The notes beneath the pieces were generated by a model, which had not been told where the DNA came from, searched no databases, and worked only from the letters and a program-made list of their open reading frames with translations. Below, piece after piece: positions 24,465 to 34,057 of a stretch of 34,057 nt of DNA; position 1 is the stretch's first letter; each line of letters opens with the position of its first letter. The translations under genes were made by a program, and so were the position numbers. Source of the DNA: Gammaproteobacteria bacterium. Lineage in GTDB: Bacteria > Pseudomonadota > Gammaproteobacteria > Eutrophobiales > Eutrophobiaceae. The stretch covers positions 1 through 34,057 of the forward strand of contig JAJRTU010000126.1 of NCBI GenBank assembly GCA_024278135.1, written 5' to 3'.

Positions 24465-27003
24465 CTTCTTTATACTCGACCGTTCTCTCCAGGCTCGCCA
24501 GTTTCTCTCCATCATTCAGGGAGACCAGCGTGACACCTTTTGTATTCCTACCCACCACCGACACATCCTTGACCGGAGTGCGAATCAGGGTGCCCTGATT
24601 ACTGATGAGCATAATCTCATCATCATCATTAACCATAACAGCACCGACCGCCTTGCCATTACGCTTGTCGGTCTGGATGGCGATCACACCCTGTCCACCA
24701 CGCGCCTGTTTCGGATAGTCTTCCATTGCTGTACGTTTGCCAAAACCATTCTCTGTTGCCGTCAGCACATTGGCATTCTCTTTAACGATTATCAATGAAA
24801 TGACCTTTTGATTCTCGCCAAGTCGAATACCCCGTACACCTCGGGCAGTGCGCCCCATGACCCTCACATCGGATTCGCCAAAGCGGATTACCTTGCCCGT
24901 CTCACTGAACAACATCACATCCTGCTGCCCATCGGTAAGCTCAACACCAATCAGCTGATTACCATCCACCAGATCCACAGCGATAATGCCACTGGGTCTG
25001 GGGCGTGAAAAATCCTGTAAAGACGTCTTTTTGACCGTACCATCGGCGGTTGCCATAAAAACAAATTTATCTTCACTGAATTCCCGTATTGGCATGAGGG
25101 CGTTGATACTTTCACCTTCAACCAGAGGTAACATATTCACGATGGGACTGCCGCGAGCAGCCCGACTGGCCTGAGGAAGCTGATATACTTTCATCCAGTA
25201 CAGACGCCCCCGACTGGAAAAACACAGCAGCGTATCATGGGTGCTGGCAATGAATAACTTGTCGATGAAGTCTTCATCTTTCATATTGGTGGCTGACTTG
25301 CCCTTGCCACCACGACGCTGAGAGCGGTAGGTATCGATGGCCTGTCGTTTGACATAACCGGCATGGGACAGAGTGACGACGACATCTTCCTCCGTAATCA
25401 GATCTTCCATACTGAGATCTTCTTCAGACTCAACAATTTCCGTACGACGTTCATCGCCGTATTGTTCCCGGATCGCCAGCAGCTCGTCGCGTATCTCCTG
25501 CATCAACCTTTCCGACCGGGCGAGAATATCCAGTAAATCCATTATCGTATCCAGAATCTCCTCGTACTCTTTGATAATCTTGTCCTGTTCAAGCCCGGTC
25601 AACTTTTGCAGACGCAGATCCAGTATCGCCTGTGCCTGCAGTTCGGACAGACAATAGCTGTCATCGACAAAACCCAGATCGTCAGACAATTCATCGGGCC
25701 GCGAAACATCAGCACCAGCGCGTTTCAGCATGTCCACGACCACACCGGGTTGCCAGGCGTGGTCGAGCAACTTCTGTTTGGCCTCGGCCGGATTCGGTGA
25801 GGCCTTGATCATGGCGATGATGGGATCAATATTGGCCAGGGCCACCGCCAGGCCTTCGAGGATATGGGCCCGGGCCCGGGCCTTGCGCAGATCATACACT
25901 GTGCGGCGGGTCACCACTTCACGTCGATGCTGGACAAAGGCCTCCAGCATGTCTTTCAAATTCAGAATGCGCGGTTGTCCATCGTCAAGAGCCACAATGT
26001 TAATGCCGAAGACATTCTGCATTTGTGTCTGCTTGTAAAGATTATTGATGATCACTTCGGCGACTTCACCGCGACGCAGCTCGATGACCATGCGCATACC
26101 ATCCTTGTCAGATTCATCTCTAAGCTCCCTGATACCGGTCATTTTTTTGTCTTTGACCAGTTCGGCGATCTTTTCCAGCAAGCGCGCCTTGTTCACCTGA
26201 TAAGGCAACTCGGAGACTATCAGTGCTTCCTGTCCGGTCTTTTCATTGGTCTCGACATGGATCCGGGCGCGCACCCGAATACGTCCGCGGCCGGTACGAT
26301 AGGCCTCGTGTATACCACTTGAACCGTTAATGATGCCGGCAGTTGGAAAATCAGGTCCGGGAATATACTGCATCAAGTCAGCGATACCGAGTTCAGGATT
26401 ATCAATCAGGGCAAGACAGGCACTGACCACTTCCGTCAGATTATGCGGGGGAATATTGGTGGCCATACCCACTGCAATACCGCTGGAACCATTGATCAAT
26501 AAATTAGGTATGCGGGTCGGCAATACCACGGGCTCCTTTTCGGAACCGTCGTAGTTTTCAACAAACTTGACCGTCTCCTTGTCCAGATCTTCCAGCAATT
26601 CGTGGGCAATGCGCGCCATACGTACTTCGGTATAGCGCATCGCTGCCGGGGCATCGCCATCGACAGATCCAAAGTTGCCCTGACCATCCACCAGGACATA
26701 TCGCAGGGAAAAAGGCTGGGCCATACGCACGATGGTGTCATATACAGCAGAATCGCCGTGAGGGTGATATTTACCAATAACGTCACCGACCACACGAGCG
26801 GACTTTTTGTAGGGCTTGTTGAAGACATTGCCCATAACATTCATGGCATAAAGCACACGCCTGTGCACCGGTTTCAGGCCATCACGCACATCCGGCAGGG
26901 CGCGTCCCACGATCACACTCATGGCGTAATCCATGTAGGACTGGCGCATTTCGTCCTCTATATTGACGGGAAATACTGAATTGGCTATCTCTGAATCTGG
27001 CAT
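24457..27003 (-). CDS. gyrA: DNA gyrase subunit A
   Basis: GyrA cuts and rejoins DNA in the gyrase A2B2 complex that supplies negative supercoils. The 848 residues contain the active-site tyrosine Tyr124 in A-A-M-R-Y-T-E. The C-terminal beta-pinwheel starts with the GyrA box Q-R-R-G-G-K-G, which separates it from ParC. In the quinolone-determining region, Ser85 and Asp89 (E. coli Ser83 and Asp87) are the drug-sensitive forms. The ATG at 27003 has GAGAG 4 bases upstream. A likely promoter, TTGTCA-N17-TCTATT, lies about 110-140 bases upstream on the same strand. Confidence 0.98.
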   Translation of the reverse strand: MPDSEIANSVFPVNIEDEMRQSYMDYAMSVIVGRALPDVRDGLKPVHRRVLYAMNVMGNVFNKPYKKSARVVGDVIGKYHPHGDSAVYDTIVRMAQPFSLRYVLVDGQGNFGSVDGDAPAAMRYTEVRMARIAHELLEDLDKETVKFVENYDGSEKEPVVLPTRIPNLLINGSSGIAVGMATNIPPHNLTEVVSACLALIDNPELGIADLMQYIPGPDFPTAGIINGSSGIHEAYRTGRGRIRVRARIHVETNEKTGQEALIVSELPYQVNKARLLEKIAELVKDKKMTGIRELRDESDKDGMRMVIELRRGEVAEVIINNLYKQTQMQNVFGINIVALDDGQPRILNLKDMLEAFVQHRREVVTRRTVYDLRKARARAHILEGLAVALANIDPIIAMIKASPNPAEAKQKLLDHAWQPGVVVDMLKRAGADVSRPDELSDDLGFVDDSYCLSELQAQAILDLRLQKLTGLEQDKIIKEYEEILDTIMDLLDILARSERLMQEIRDELLAIREQYGDERRTEIVESEEDLSMEDLITEEDVVVTLSHAGYVKRQAIDTYRSQRRGGKGKSATNMKDEDFIDKLFIASTHDTLLCFSSRGRLYWMKVYQLPQASRAARGSPIVNMLPLVEGESINALMPIREFSEDKFVFMATADGTVKKTSLQDFSRPRPSGIIAVDLVDGNQLIGVELTDGQQDVMLFSETGKVIRFGESDVRVMGRTARGVRGIRLGENQKVISLIIVKENANVLTATENGFGKRTAMEDYPKQARGGQGVIAIQTDKRNGKAVGAVMVNDDDEIMLISNQGTLIRTPVKDVSVVGRNTKGVTLVSLNDGEKLASLERTVEYKEDE

Positions 27004-27317
27004 ACAACTCTCGGGGACTTCAAGGTGAAAAAGTGTCCTTGTTGATTATTATTGCAAAGCACCAAATTCTATCATAAATTGGTGATTCTCCATACACTTA
27101 AGTAACTTTTATATAATAGAAAATCTTCGAATCTACTTGACAAAATCACTGTCATCCTGCCTCTATCAACCCGGTCTTTCAAGGTCGATCCCCGTGTAAA
27201 TATTTAATGGCTGACAAGATCTTTTGCGAACAGTGCCGGAACATGAATTATTTGCCTTCTTTTTCGCGTTAACAGGGCCATGTTGGACAAAACTCAATAC
27301 AACATCAGGAGCAAAAG
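27004..27317. promoter_or_regulatory. Divergent gyrA/mtaD control region
   Basis: The 314-base gap has no gene. For gyrA (minus), TTGTCA (27138-27143) followed by TCTATT or TATTAT near 27114-27120 is the best candidate, with 17- or 19-base spacing. On the plus strand an exact TATAAT (27112-27117) and a TTGACA (27137-27142) occur but not as a pair. Near the mtaD start the sequence TTGGACAAA(A)CT is present twice (27283 and 27318). No terminator or RNA fold is apparent. Confidence 0.35.
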
Positions 27318-28631
27318 TTGGACAAACTGAACATTGATACATTAATTTGTGCACGCTGGGTGGTTCCAATGGAAGCAGGCAGCACCGTGCTGGAAAACCA
27401 TGCTGTCGCCATCAAGAATGACAAGATTATCGGCATACTGCCCATCGCGGCGGCAATGGCAAAATATCAGGCTGTCGAACAACACAAGCTGGAGAATCAT
27501 GCCCTTGTCCCGGGTTTGATTAATACTCATACCCACGCCGCCATGAGCCTGTTTCGAGGCCTGGCCGACGACCTGCCGCTAATGACGTGGTTGAATGATC
27601 ACATCTGGCCGGCAGAGCAAAAATGGATGTCAGCGGACTTTGTCGAAGATGGCACTCGGCTCGCTGTGGCCGAGATGATTCGTTCCGGGACCACCTGTTT
27701 CTCTGATATGTATTTCTTTGCCGATAAGACCGCTGAAGTCTCCTCTGCGCTGGGTATGCGCGCCGTTATCGGTCTCATCGTTATCGATTTTCCCTCCGCC
27801 TGGGCAAAGGATACGGATGAATATCTGCTGAAAGCAGGCCAGGTGTATCACAAATTCAGAAATGCCCCGCTTGTGCATACGGCCTTTGCACCGCATTCCC
27901 CCTACGCGGTATCTGATCAGGCTCTGCTGCAGATCAATACGCTGGCCGAGGAAATGGATGTTCCTGTTCACATGCATGTGCACGAAACAGCCGAGGAAAT
28001 CAGACAAAGCCGGGAACAACACGCACAGCGCCCACTGCAAAGACTGGCCGAACTCGGGCTGCTGAGTCCGCGTTTACTGGCGGTGCACATGACGCAGCTT
28101 GACGACGATGATATCGATCTGATTACGCGTTATGGCGTCAATGTCATTCATTGCCCGGAATCGAACCTGAAGCTTGCCAGCGGTTTCTGTCCTGTCCACC
28201 GGTTGCAGCAGGCAGGGGTCAATGTTGCGCTGGGCACTGATGGCGCAGCCAGCAACAATGATCTGGACATGATCGGCGAGATGCATACGGCGGCCCTGCT
28301 GGCCAAAGGTGTGGCCGCTGATTGCCGCGCGGTGAGCGCGTTCACCGCACTGAAAATGGCGACGATTAACGCTGCGACCGCCCTGGGGCTGCAAGACCTG
28401 ATCGGTTCGCTTCGCCCGGGCAAGCAAGCTGATATTGTCGCCATTGACCTGGATGAATTCGCATCACAACCCCTGCACGACCCGGTTTCACAGATTGTCT
28501 ATACCGCCAACCGACATCAGGTAAGCGATGTCTGGGTGGCCGGCCGACAATTATTGCGCTGCCATAATTTATCCGGCGTCAATGAACAGCAGATAAAACG
28601 TCGCGCGGCAAACTGGCGGGAAAAATTCTAG
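27318..28631 (+). CDS. mtaD: MTA/SAH deaminase (TRZ/ATZ amidohydrolase)
   Basis: This 437-residue protein belongs to the ATZ/TRZ branch of metal-dependent amidohydrolases. It most resembles 5'-methylthioadenosine/S-adenosylhomocysteine deaminase, which removes the amino group in methionine salvage. Visible metal and substrate motifs are T-H-T-H-A-A-M, H-M-H-V-H-E, C-P-E-S-N-L-K-L-A-S-G and G-T-D-G-A-A-S-N-N-D. The start is a TTG at 27318 with CAGGAG 6-7 bases upstream; the next ATG is 17 codons on, inside the conserved strand. In Pseudomonas mtaD also lies beside gyrA. No phosphorylase partner is present here. Its stop overlaps the stop of the converging MBL gene in CTAG. Confidence 0.9.
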   Translation: MDKLNIDTLICARWVVPMEAGSTVLENHAVAIKNDKIIGILPIAAAMAKYQAVEQHKLENHALVPGLINTHTHAAMSLFRGLADDLPLMTWLNDHIWPAEQKWMSADFVEDGTRLAVAEMIRSGTTCFSDMYFFADKTAEVSSALGMRAVIGLIVIDFPSAWAKDTDEYLLKAGQVYHKFRNAPLVHTAFAPHSPYAVSDQALLQINTLAEEMDVPVHMHVHETAEEIRQSREQHAQRPLQRLAELGLLSPRLLAVHMTQLDDDDIDLITRYGVNVIHCPESNLKLASGFCPVHRLQQAGVNVALGTDGAASNNDLDMIGEMHTAALLAKGVAADCRAVSAFTALKMATINAATALGLQDLIGSLRPGKQADIVAIDLDEFASQPLHDPVSQIVYTANRHQVSDVWVAGRQLLRCHNLSGVNEQQIKRRAANWREKF

Positions 28632-29596
28632 ACTCGATTATCCAGCCATACTTCCAAGCCCTGTACATTGATATCAAGTTCCATTGTTAACAGCCCCTTA
28701 CAGGCCGGCATTGGCAAAGAACAGTCCAGCGCACGTAACTCGGCAAACGTCGTTTCGGTGATTTTGGCACGCAGTTGTTCTGAACGATTGTCACTGTCCT
28801 GACAGCTCAGTGCTATCTGCACGTAGGTCTCAATACGCTGCTGTAAATCCACGGCCAGTTTTTCGACATCTTCCACCATACCGTAATGGGTGAGAAACAT
28901 GCGCTCAGGCCGGTAGCTCAAATAACGTTGCAGGCTTTGATACCACGCTTGCGGATCAAATTGCACTGGTGAGGTGGTAGGCATGATGTAGGCCCCCTGC
29001 GCTGTCATCAAGGGCTGAAAGGCCATACCGAATGCATCACCGGTAAAAAAACCCCGACTGCATTCGTCATAAATTGAATAATGGTGCCGTGCATGCCCCG
29101 GCGTATCAATGAACAACAAAGGCCGACCATTCAAATCCAGTACAAATTCATCGTCTGCAATGATGATACGTGACTCGTCCACGGGGATAACCTCACCGTA
29201 GATGCGCTGCATGGCCTGCTCACCGTAAACGGCCAATGCGCCTTTCCACAGCCTGGTCGGATCGATCATATGCCGGGCACCACGTGGATGAATAATCAAT
29301 TGTGCATTGACAAAGTGTTGCATCAAATGACCTGCACCGCCGGCATGATCGAGATGCACATGTGTCGGCATTATATAGCGTACGTTTTCCAGGGGGATCT
29401 GCTTGAGTTCGAGCACTGCCTGTATGATCGCCAACGAATTACCTGTGCCGGTTTCAATGATTCCGGCAATACCGTCCTGTTCGATCAGGTAACAGGCACC
29501 GAGTTGCGGACGGATATAACCCGTGTCAATACAGGTAATATTACCCGGCAATTCGACAAGCCTGCGCGTGATTTCACCCACTAATCCGAAGTCCAT
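28628..29596 (-). CDS. MBL-fold metallo-hydrolase
   Basis: The 322 residues contain the metallo-beta-lactamase fold. T-H-V-H-L-D-H-A-G-G gives the first metal ligands, D-T-P-G-H-A-R-H-H the next, F-T-G-D-A-F-G the bridging Asp, and L-T-H-Y-G the last His. It is most like glyoxalase-II or broad MBL hydrolases without a known substrate. The C-terminal 70 residues are a helical extension. There is no signal peptide. AGGA, 8 bases before the ATG at 29596, supports the start. It lies 3 bases after the NRDE-protein stop, so it is the distal gene of the pyrC-rnt group. A thioester or lactone substrate is possible but unproven. Confidence 0.88.
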   Translation of the reverse strand: MDFGLVGEITRRLVELPGNITCIDTGYIRPQLGACYLIEQDGIAGIIETGTGNSLAIIQAVLELKQIPLENVRYIMPTHVHLDHAGGAGHLMQHFVNAQLIIHPRGARHMIDPTRLWKGALAVYGEQAMQRIYGEVIPVDESRIIIADDEFVLDLNGRPLLFIDTPGHARHHYSIYDECSRGFFTGDAFGMAFQPLMTAQGAYIMPTTSPVQFDPQAWYQSLQRYLSYRPERMFLTHYGMVEDVEKLAVDLQQRIETYVQIALSCQDSDNRSEQLRAKITETTFAELRALDCSLPMPACKGLLTMELDINVQGLEVWLDNRV

Positions 29597-29599
29597 ACC

Positions 29600-30376
29600 T
29601 TATTCCTGCTCCTCAATTGTAAATTCATAACACGAGGTGTGTTCCGCCTTGCCCTGTCTGTCGTAAACACGTTCACTAAATCGTACATTATTGCCCCTGT
29701 CTATGGTTAACACCGTAGAGGCACGTGTACCATACTCTTCTGCCCTGATAAACACGGGGGCCAACAAACGTTCCCATTCCAGACCTATACCCGTGTCAGG
29801 TAAATTCTCATCGTCCGGCAACTGATTATCCGCCAACAAGGCCAGGATCGCCTCATGGTTATCAATCTGGCCAGTCCTGATGAGCGCCGACAGTTGTTGT
29901 TTGCCTCGCTCTACTTTTGGCCAGCATTCATTGAAATCACCATTACTGATACCGACGATGCCGGTTTGCAGTTGCCGATACTGTTGTTCGCGGCTGCTGA
30001 GAAAATACAGGGTGTCCACGTCACCCAGCAGCAGATTAAAGTGATTAAAGTTGTTTATTTTCGAAATACAATGTTCAAGATAGTTTATCGCCGAGTGGCG
30101 GTTTTGCAGATATTGGCTGACCAGCAAACCACGCGAAGTGATACCGTTTTTTTCTTCCCTGCCATTACGAAAATTAGTGACCGCAGCAATGCGTCCGTAT
30201 TTGTCCACCCCCATCCAGGTACCTCCCTGTTCAAGATCCCGGCCCGCCAGTATAGATGGACAGTCCTGCCAGTACTGTGCGGCACGTGTCGCACGTTGAT
30301 ACATTTCATCCCGGTTCGCCGCCACTACCAACGGATAATCAGGGTCGGCCTTATGGGCGACAATGATCAGGCACAT
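29600..30376 (-). CDS. NRDE family protein (TANGO2-like)
   Basis: This 258-residue protein starts M-C-L-I-I-V-A-H and contains A-A-N-R-D-E, G-G-T-W-M-G-V and A-A-V-T-N-F-R, all hallmarks of the NRDE/TANGO2 family. The Cys after the start Met is the conserved feature and resembles an N-terminal nucleophile. Animal TANGO2/HRG-9 has been linked to heme handling. The bacterial function is not established. I chose the ATG at 30376 for the conserved M-C; a TTG at 30385 is in frame. It lies 18 bases after rnt and ends 3 bases before the MBL gene. Confidence 0.88.
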   Translation of the reverse strand: MCLIIVAHKADPDYPLVVAANRDEMYQRATRAAQYWQDCPSILAGRDLEQGGTWMGVDKYGRIAAVTNFRNGREEKNGITSRGLLVSQYLQNRHSAINYLEHCISKINNFNHFNLLLGDVDTLYFLSSREQQYRQLQTGIVGISNGDFNECWPKVERGKQQLSALIRTGQIDNHEAILALLADNQLPDDENLPDTGIGLEWERLLAPVFIRAEEYGTRASTVLTIDRGNNVRFSERVYDRQGKAEHTSCYEFTIEEQE

Positions 30377-30394
30377 GAGCTGCAAGGGACTCTT

Positions 30395-31015
30395 TCAACG
30401 TTGACTCAACTCCCGCCAACGGTTGACTATGATACAAAATAATTCCGCAGTACGTTCAGCGTCATAACGAGCGGAATGCGCTTCTGTACTGTCCCACTTT
30501 ATGCCGGCCTTCTCCGCTGCGCGGGACAACACCGTTTGCCCGAAGGCCAGCCCGCCAAGCGTTGCCGTATCAAAAGTGCTGAAAGGATGGAAGGGATTGC
30601 GCTTTATCTTCGTACGTTCCACGGCGGCATTTAAAAAAGCGATGTCGAAAGCCGGATTATGACCAACCAGTATGGCACGACTGCAGCCATAGGTTTTTAT
30701 CTTTGTCCGTACCAGCTTGAATATATCCTGCAAGGCCCTGCTTTCCGCAACGGCGATTTCCTTGCGGAAGGGGTGTTCAGGGTCGATGCCATTGAAATCC
30801 AGCGCCGCCTGTTCCAGATTGGCGCCCTCAAAAGGCTGTACATGCCGGGTGATACTTTCTTCATGTACCCAGTCCCCCCTGTCATTCACCGTCAGTGATA
30901 CCGCAGCAATTTCCAGCAGGGCATCGGTCTGCGCGTTAAAACCGGCAGTCTCGATATCCACAACAACAGGCAGATAGCCGCGAAAGCGATCAGCAATGGA
31001 AACATCCCTGTTCAC
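30395..31015 (-). CDS. rnt: Ribonuclease T
   Basis: RNase T trims the 3' ends of tRNA and other stable RNAs. The protein of 206 residues has the DEDDh exonuclease motifs: V-V-D-I-E-T-A-G-F (Asp and Glu), G-H-N-P-A-F-D and the [11 protein letters not shown] end. [12 protein letters not shown] is typical of this enzyme. The GTG at 31015 overlaps the pyrC stop in GTGA and gives a length near the family norm. TTG codons at 31033 and 31039 are in frame and the former has GGTGAG 8 bases upstream, so the start is open. Confidence 0.93.
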   Translation of the reverse strand: MNRDVSIADRFRGYLPVVVDIETAGFNAQTDALLEIAAVSLTVNDRGDWVHEESITRHVQPFEGANLEQAALDFNGIDPEHPFRKEIAVAESRALQDIFKLVRTKIKTYGCSRAILVGHNPAFDIAFLNAAVERTKIKRNPFHPFSTFDTATLGGLAFGQTVLSRAAEKAGIKWDSTEAHSARYDAERTAELFCIIVNRWRELSQR

Positions 31016-32049
31016 AATGTCATCAATTTCCAATGACAAATCTCACCGGCATTAAAGGGAATCATCTCCGTATCAGCAAAAGGCAACGTCGTCGGCACGG
31101 TCCAGTCAGTTTTTTGCAGTGTAATCTGTCCCGTGTTTCTCGCCATACCATAAAAATCCGCACCGTTATGGCTGGCAAAAGCCTCCAGTTGATCCAGCTT
31201 GCCCAGTTCATCGAACACACCGGCGTATATTTCAATCGCATTGTGGGCAGAGTAAATCCCGGCACAGCCACAGGCGCTCTCCTTGTCCCCACGGGCGTGA
31301 GGTGCGCTGTCACTGCCGAGAAAAAAACGGGCGTGGCCACTACTGAGCACATCCAGCAGGGCCTGTCTGTGCACTTCGCGCTTTAATACCGGCAGGCAGT
31401 AGTAATGAGGACGAATACCGGACTGGAAAAGTGCATTGCGATTATAAACCAGGTGCTGTGGCGTGATGGTCGCCGCCAAAGTATCAGGTCCCTGTCGCAC
31501 AAAATCGACAGCTTCTTTGGTGGTGATGTGTTCCAGGACGATACGCAATTGCGTAAATCGTTGCATCAGAGGCGCCAGTACACGTTCGATAAAAACGCGT
31601 TCCCGGTCGAAAATATCGATACCCGCATCGGTCACTTCGCCGTGTACCAGTAAGGGCACGGACAATTCTGACATCTTCTCCAGTACGGCATACACCTTTT
31701 CAACAGTGCTGACGGCATGCTCAGCATTGGTGGTGGCACCGGCCGGGTAATATTTAACGGCGACAATATGTTCGTGCTCCACCAGACGGCTGATCTCTCC
31801 CGTAGCGGTATTATCACTTAAATACAAGGTCATCAGGGCCTGGAAATCACTGCCCGCCGGCAGGGCAGCAAGGATCCGTCGACGATAGGCCTCGGCCTGA
31901 TCAACCGTCGTCACCGGTACTTTGAGATTGGGCATAACAACGGCCCGGGCAAACTGACGGGCGCTGTCACCGACAACACTTGCCAGCGCCGCGCCATCGC
32001 GCAGATGCAAATGAAAATCGTCGGGTCGGGTGAGGCTGATGGAATCCAT
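31012..32049 (-). CDS. pyrC: Dihydroorotase PyrC
   Basis: PyrC closes the ring of carbamoyl aspartate to dihydroorotate in pyrimidine synthesis. The 345 residues (E. coli 348) show H-L-H-L-R-D-G for zinc binding, the carbamylated lysine in [18 protein letters not shown] and the G-S-D-S-A-P-H segment. I use the ATG at 32049 because it gives the family start M-D-S-I. It has no clear ribosome binding site. A TTG at 32085 is in frame. A hairpin with a T tract and an overlapping leader frame lie just upstream and may control expression. rnt follows with a 4-base overlap. Confidence 0.96.
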   Translation of the reverse strand: MDSISLTRPDDFHLHLRDGAALASVVGDSARQFARAVVMPNLKVPVTTVDQAEAYRRRILAALPAGSDFQALMTLYLSDNTATGEISRLVEHEHIVAVKYYPAGATTNAEHAVSTVEKVYAVLEKMSELSVPLLVHGEVTDAGIDIFDRERVFIERVLAPLMQRFTQLRIVLEHITTKEAVDFVRQGPDTLAATITPQHLVYNRNALFQSGIRPHYYCLPVLKREVHRQALLDVLSSGHARFFLGSDSAPHARGDKESACGCAGIYSAHNAIEIYAGVFDELGKLDQLEAFASHNGADFYGMARNTGQITLQKTDWTVPTTLPFADTEMIPFNAGEICHWKLMTL

Positions 32050-32101
32050 AACAATGTCTGACAGACCGGTTTCGTAAAAAAGCAAACAGGAAAGTTACCA
32101 T
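31967..32101 (-). CDS. Possible 44-codon leader frame overlapping the pyrC start
   Basis: An ATG at 32101 is preceded by AGGGG at the ideal spacing of 5 bases. The frame codes for 44 residues beginning M-V-T-F-L-F-A-F-L-R-N-R. It runs through the T-rich tract, crosses the pyrC ATG in another frame, and ends 83 bases inside pyrC. It has a better ribosome binding site than pyrC itself. The E. coli pyrBI leader peptide is also 44 residues, though the sequences are unrelated. It may be a regulatory leader peptide; the product itself probably has no role. Chance cannot be excluded. Confidence 0.35.
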   Translation of the reverse strand: MVTFLFAFLRNRSVRHCYGFHQPHPTRRFSFASARWRGAGKCCR

Positions 32102-32116
32102 AAGCACCCCTGTTTG
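32076..32116 (-). promoter_or_regulatory. Candidate attenuator hairpin in the pyrC leader
   Basis: On the minus strand CAAACAGG (32116-32109) pairs perfectly with CCTGTTTG (32090-32083); two further G-U pairs extend the stem to 10. One C and six T follow directly (32081-32076). This is the form of an intrinsic terminator but lies between the predicted pyrC promoter and the pyrC start, with no gene upstream to terminate. The 5' arm contains the AGGGG ribosome binding site of the leader frame, and the loop holds its ATG. Stem stability is moderate. Confidence 0.5.
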
Positions 32117-32151
32117 TAAGCCACTTGCTGTCAGCACCACATTATTCGCTG

Positions 32152-32180
32152 AATATAGTTGAACAGTACTGGCCTGTAGA
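32152..32180 (-). promoter_or_regulatory. Predicted sigma-70 promoter of pyrC
   Basis: TCTACA (32175-32180) and TATATT (32152-32157) on the minus strand are 17 bases apart. Each matches at least four of six consensus bases. Transcription would start near 32145, giving a leader of about 95 bases that includes the hairpin at 32076-32116. Confidence 0.4.
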
Positions 32181-32228
32181 CCGACAAAACGACTATGATC
32201 AGGATCAGATTTTCTTAAGTTTGTACAC

Positions 32229-34057
<1,829 letters not shown>

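Noticed and set aside
27280-27330. Duplicated TTGGACAAA(A)CT, with the first copy suggesting an upstream start for mtaD.
   Set aside because: The first copy is out of frame with the protein, while the second has CAGGAG at good spacing.

Overview
The window is a chromosomal segment of a gammaproteobacterium outside the Enterobacterales. The strongest evidence is the gene order gyrA-serC-pheA-tyrA-aroA-cmk-rpsA-ihfB-lapA-lapB-pyrF, a variant of the aromatic 'supraoperon' known from Pseudomonas and relatives. Further support comes from CsiV behind Mfd, LapA/LapB, and an RNase T of the gammaproteobacterial type. A phasin suggests that the organism stores polyhydroxyalkanoate. Species cannot be named from this sequence. 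I see no tRNA, rRNA, CRISPR array, transposase or phage gene.

Layout. 1-2.5 kb: an anchored coiled-coil protein of unknown function, a possible 31-residue membrane peptide, a degenerate PilZ-type protein and a cytosolic MsrA. 2.5-3.15 kb: a second, exported MsrA, divergent from the first. 7.64-3.15 kb (minus strand): a tight six-gene run with a secreted gluzincin-like protein, a TlpA-type thioredoxin, an AsmA-like anchored protein, a small DksA-type zinc-finger protein, a cytosolic HELCH zincin and a BPSS1780-type membrane protein. 7.96-9.9 kb (plus strand): a secreted beta-lactamase-fold hydrolase, then a phasin with a strong terminator. 27.0-10.05 kb (minus strand): one long, nearly uninterrupted housekeeping block (gyrA to csiV). 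Many of its genes overlap by 4-8 bases, so translation is probably coupled. 27.3-28.6 kb (plus): an MTA/SAH deaminase. 32.05-28.63 kb (minus): pyrC, rnt, an NRDE/TANGO2 protein and an MBL-fold hydrolase. 32.2 kb to the end (plus): a Tas-like aldo-keto reductase, then purB, which is cut by the window edge.

How the genes work together. The long block joins serine and phenylalanine/tyrosine synthesis (serC, pheA, tyrA, aroA) to nucleotide metabolism (cmk, pyrF), translation (rpsA), nucleoid and LPS control (ihfB, lapAB), DNA topology (gyrA) and transcription-coupled repair (mfd). Two pyrimidine genes (pyrF, pyrC) and one purine gene (purB) lie in separate transcription units. The 2-8 kb part has a redox and envelope theme: two MsrAs, a TlpA and two zinc-peptidase-like proteins.

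The most interesting item is the pyrC leader. A promoter is followed by a hairpin with a six-U tail. The hairpin's 5' arm hides the Shine-Dalgarno of a 44-codon open frame that overlaps the pyrC start out of frame. It resembles the architecture of pyrBI attenuation but sits in front of pyrC. Also notable are the six-gene envelope run, a possible MITE-like inverted repeat, a G8 tract against the tlpA start codon, and a class-II-type EPSP synthase.
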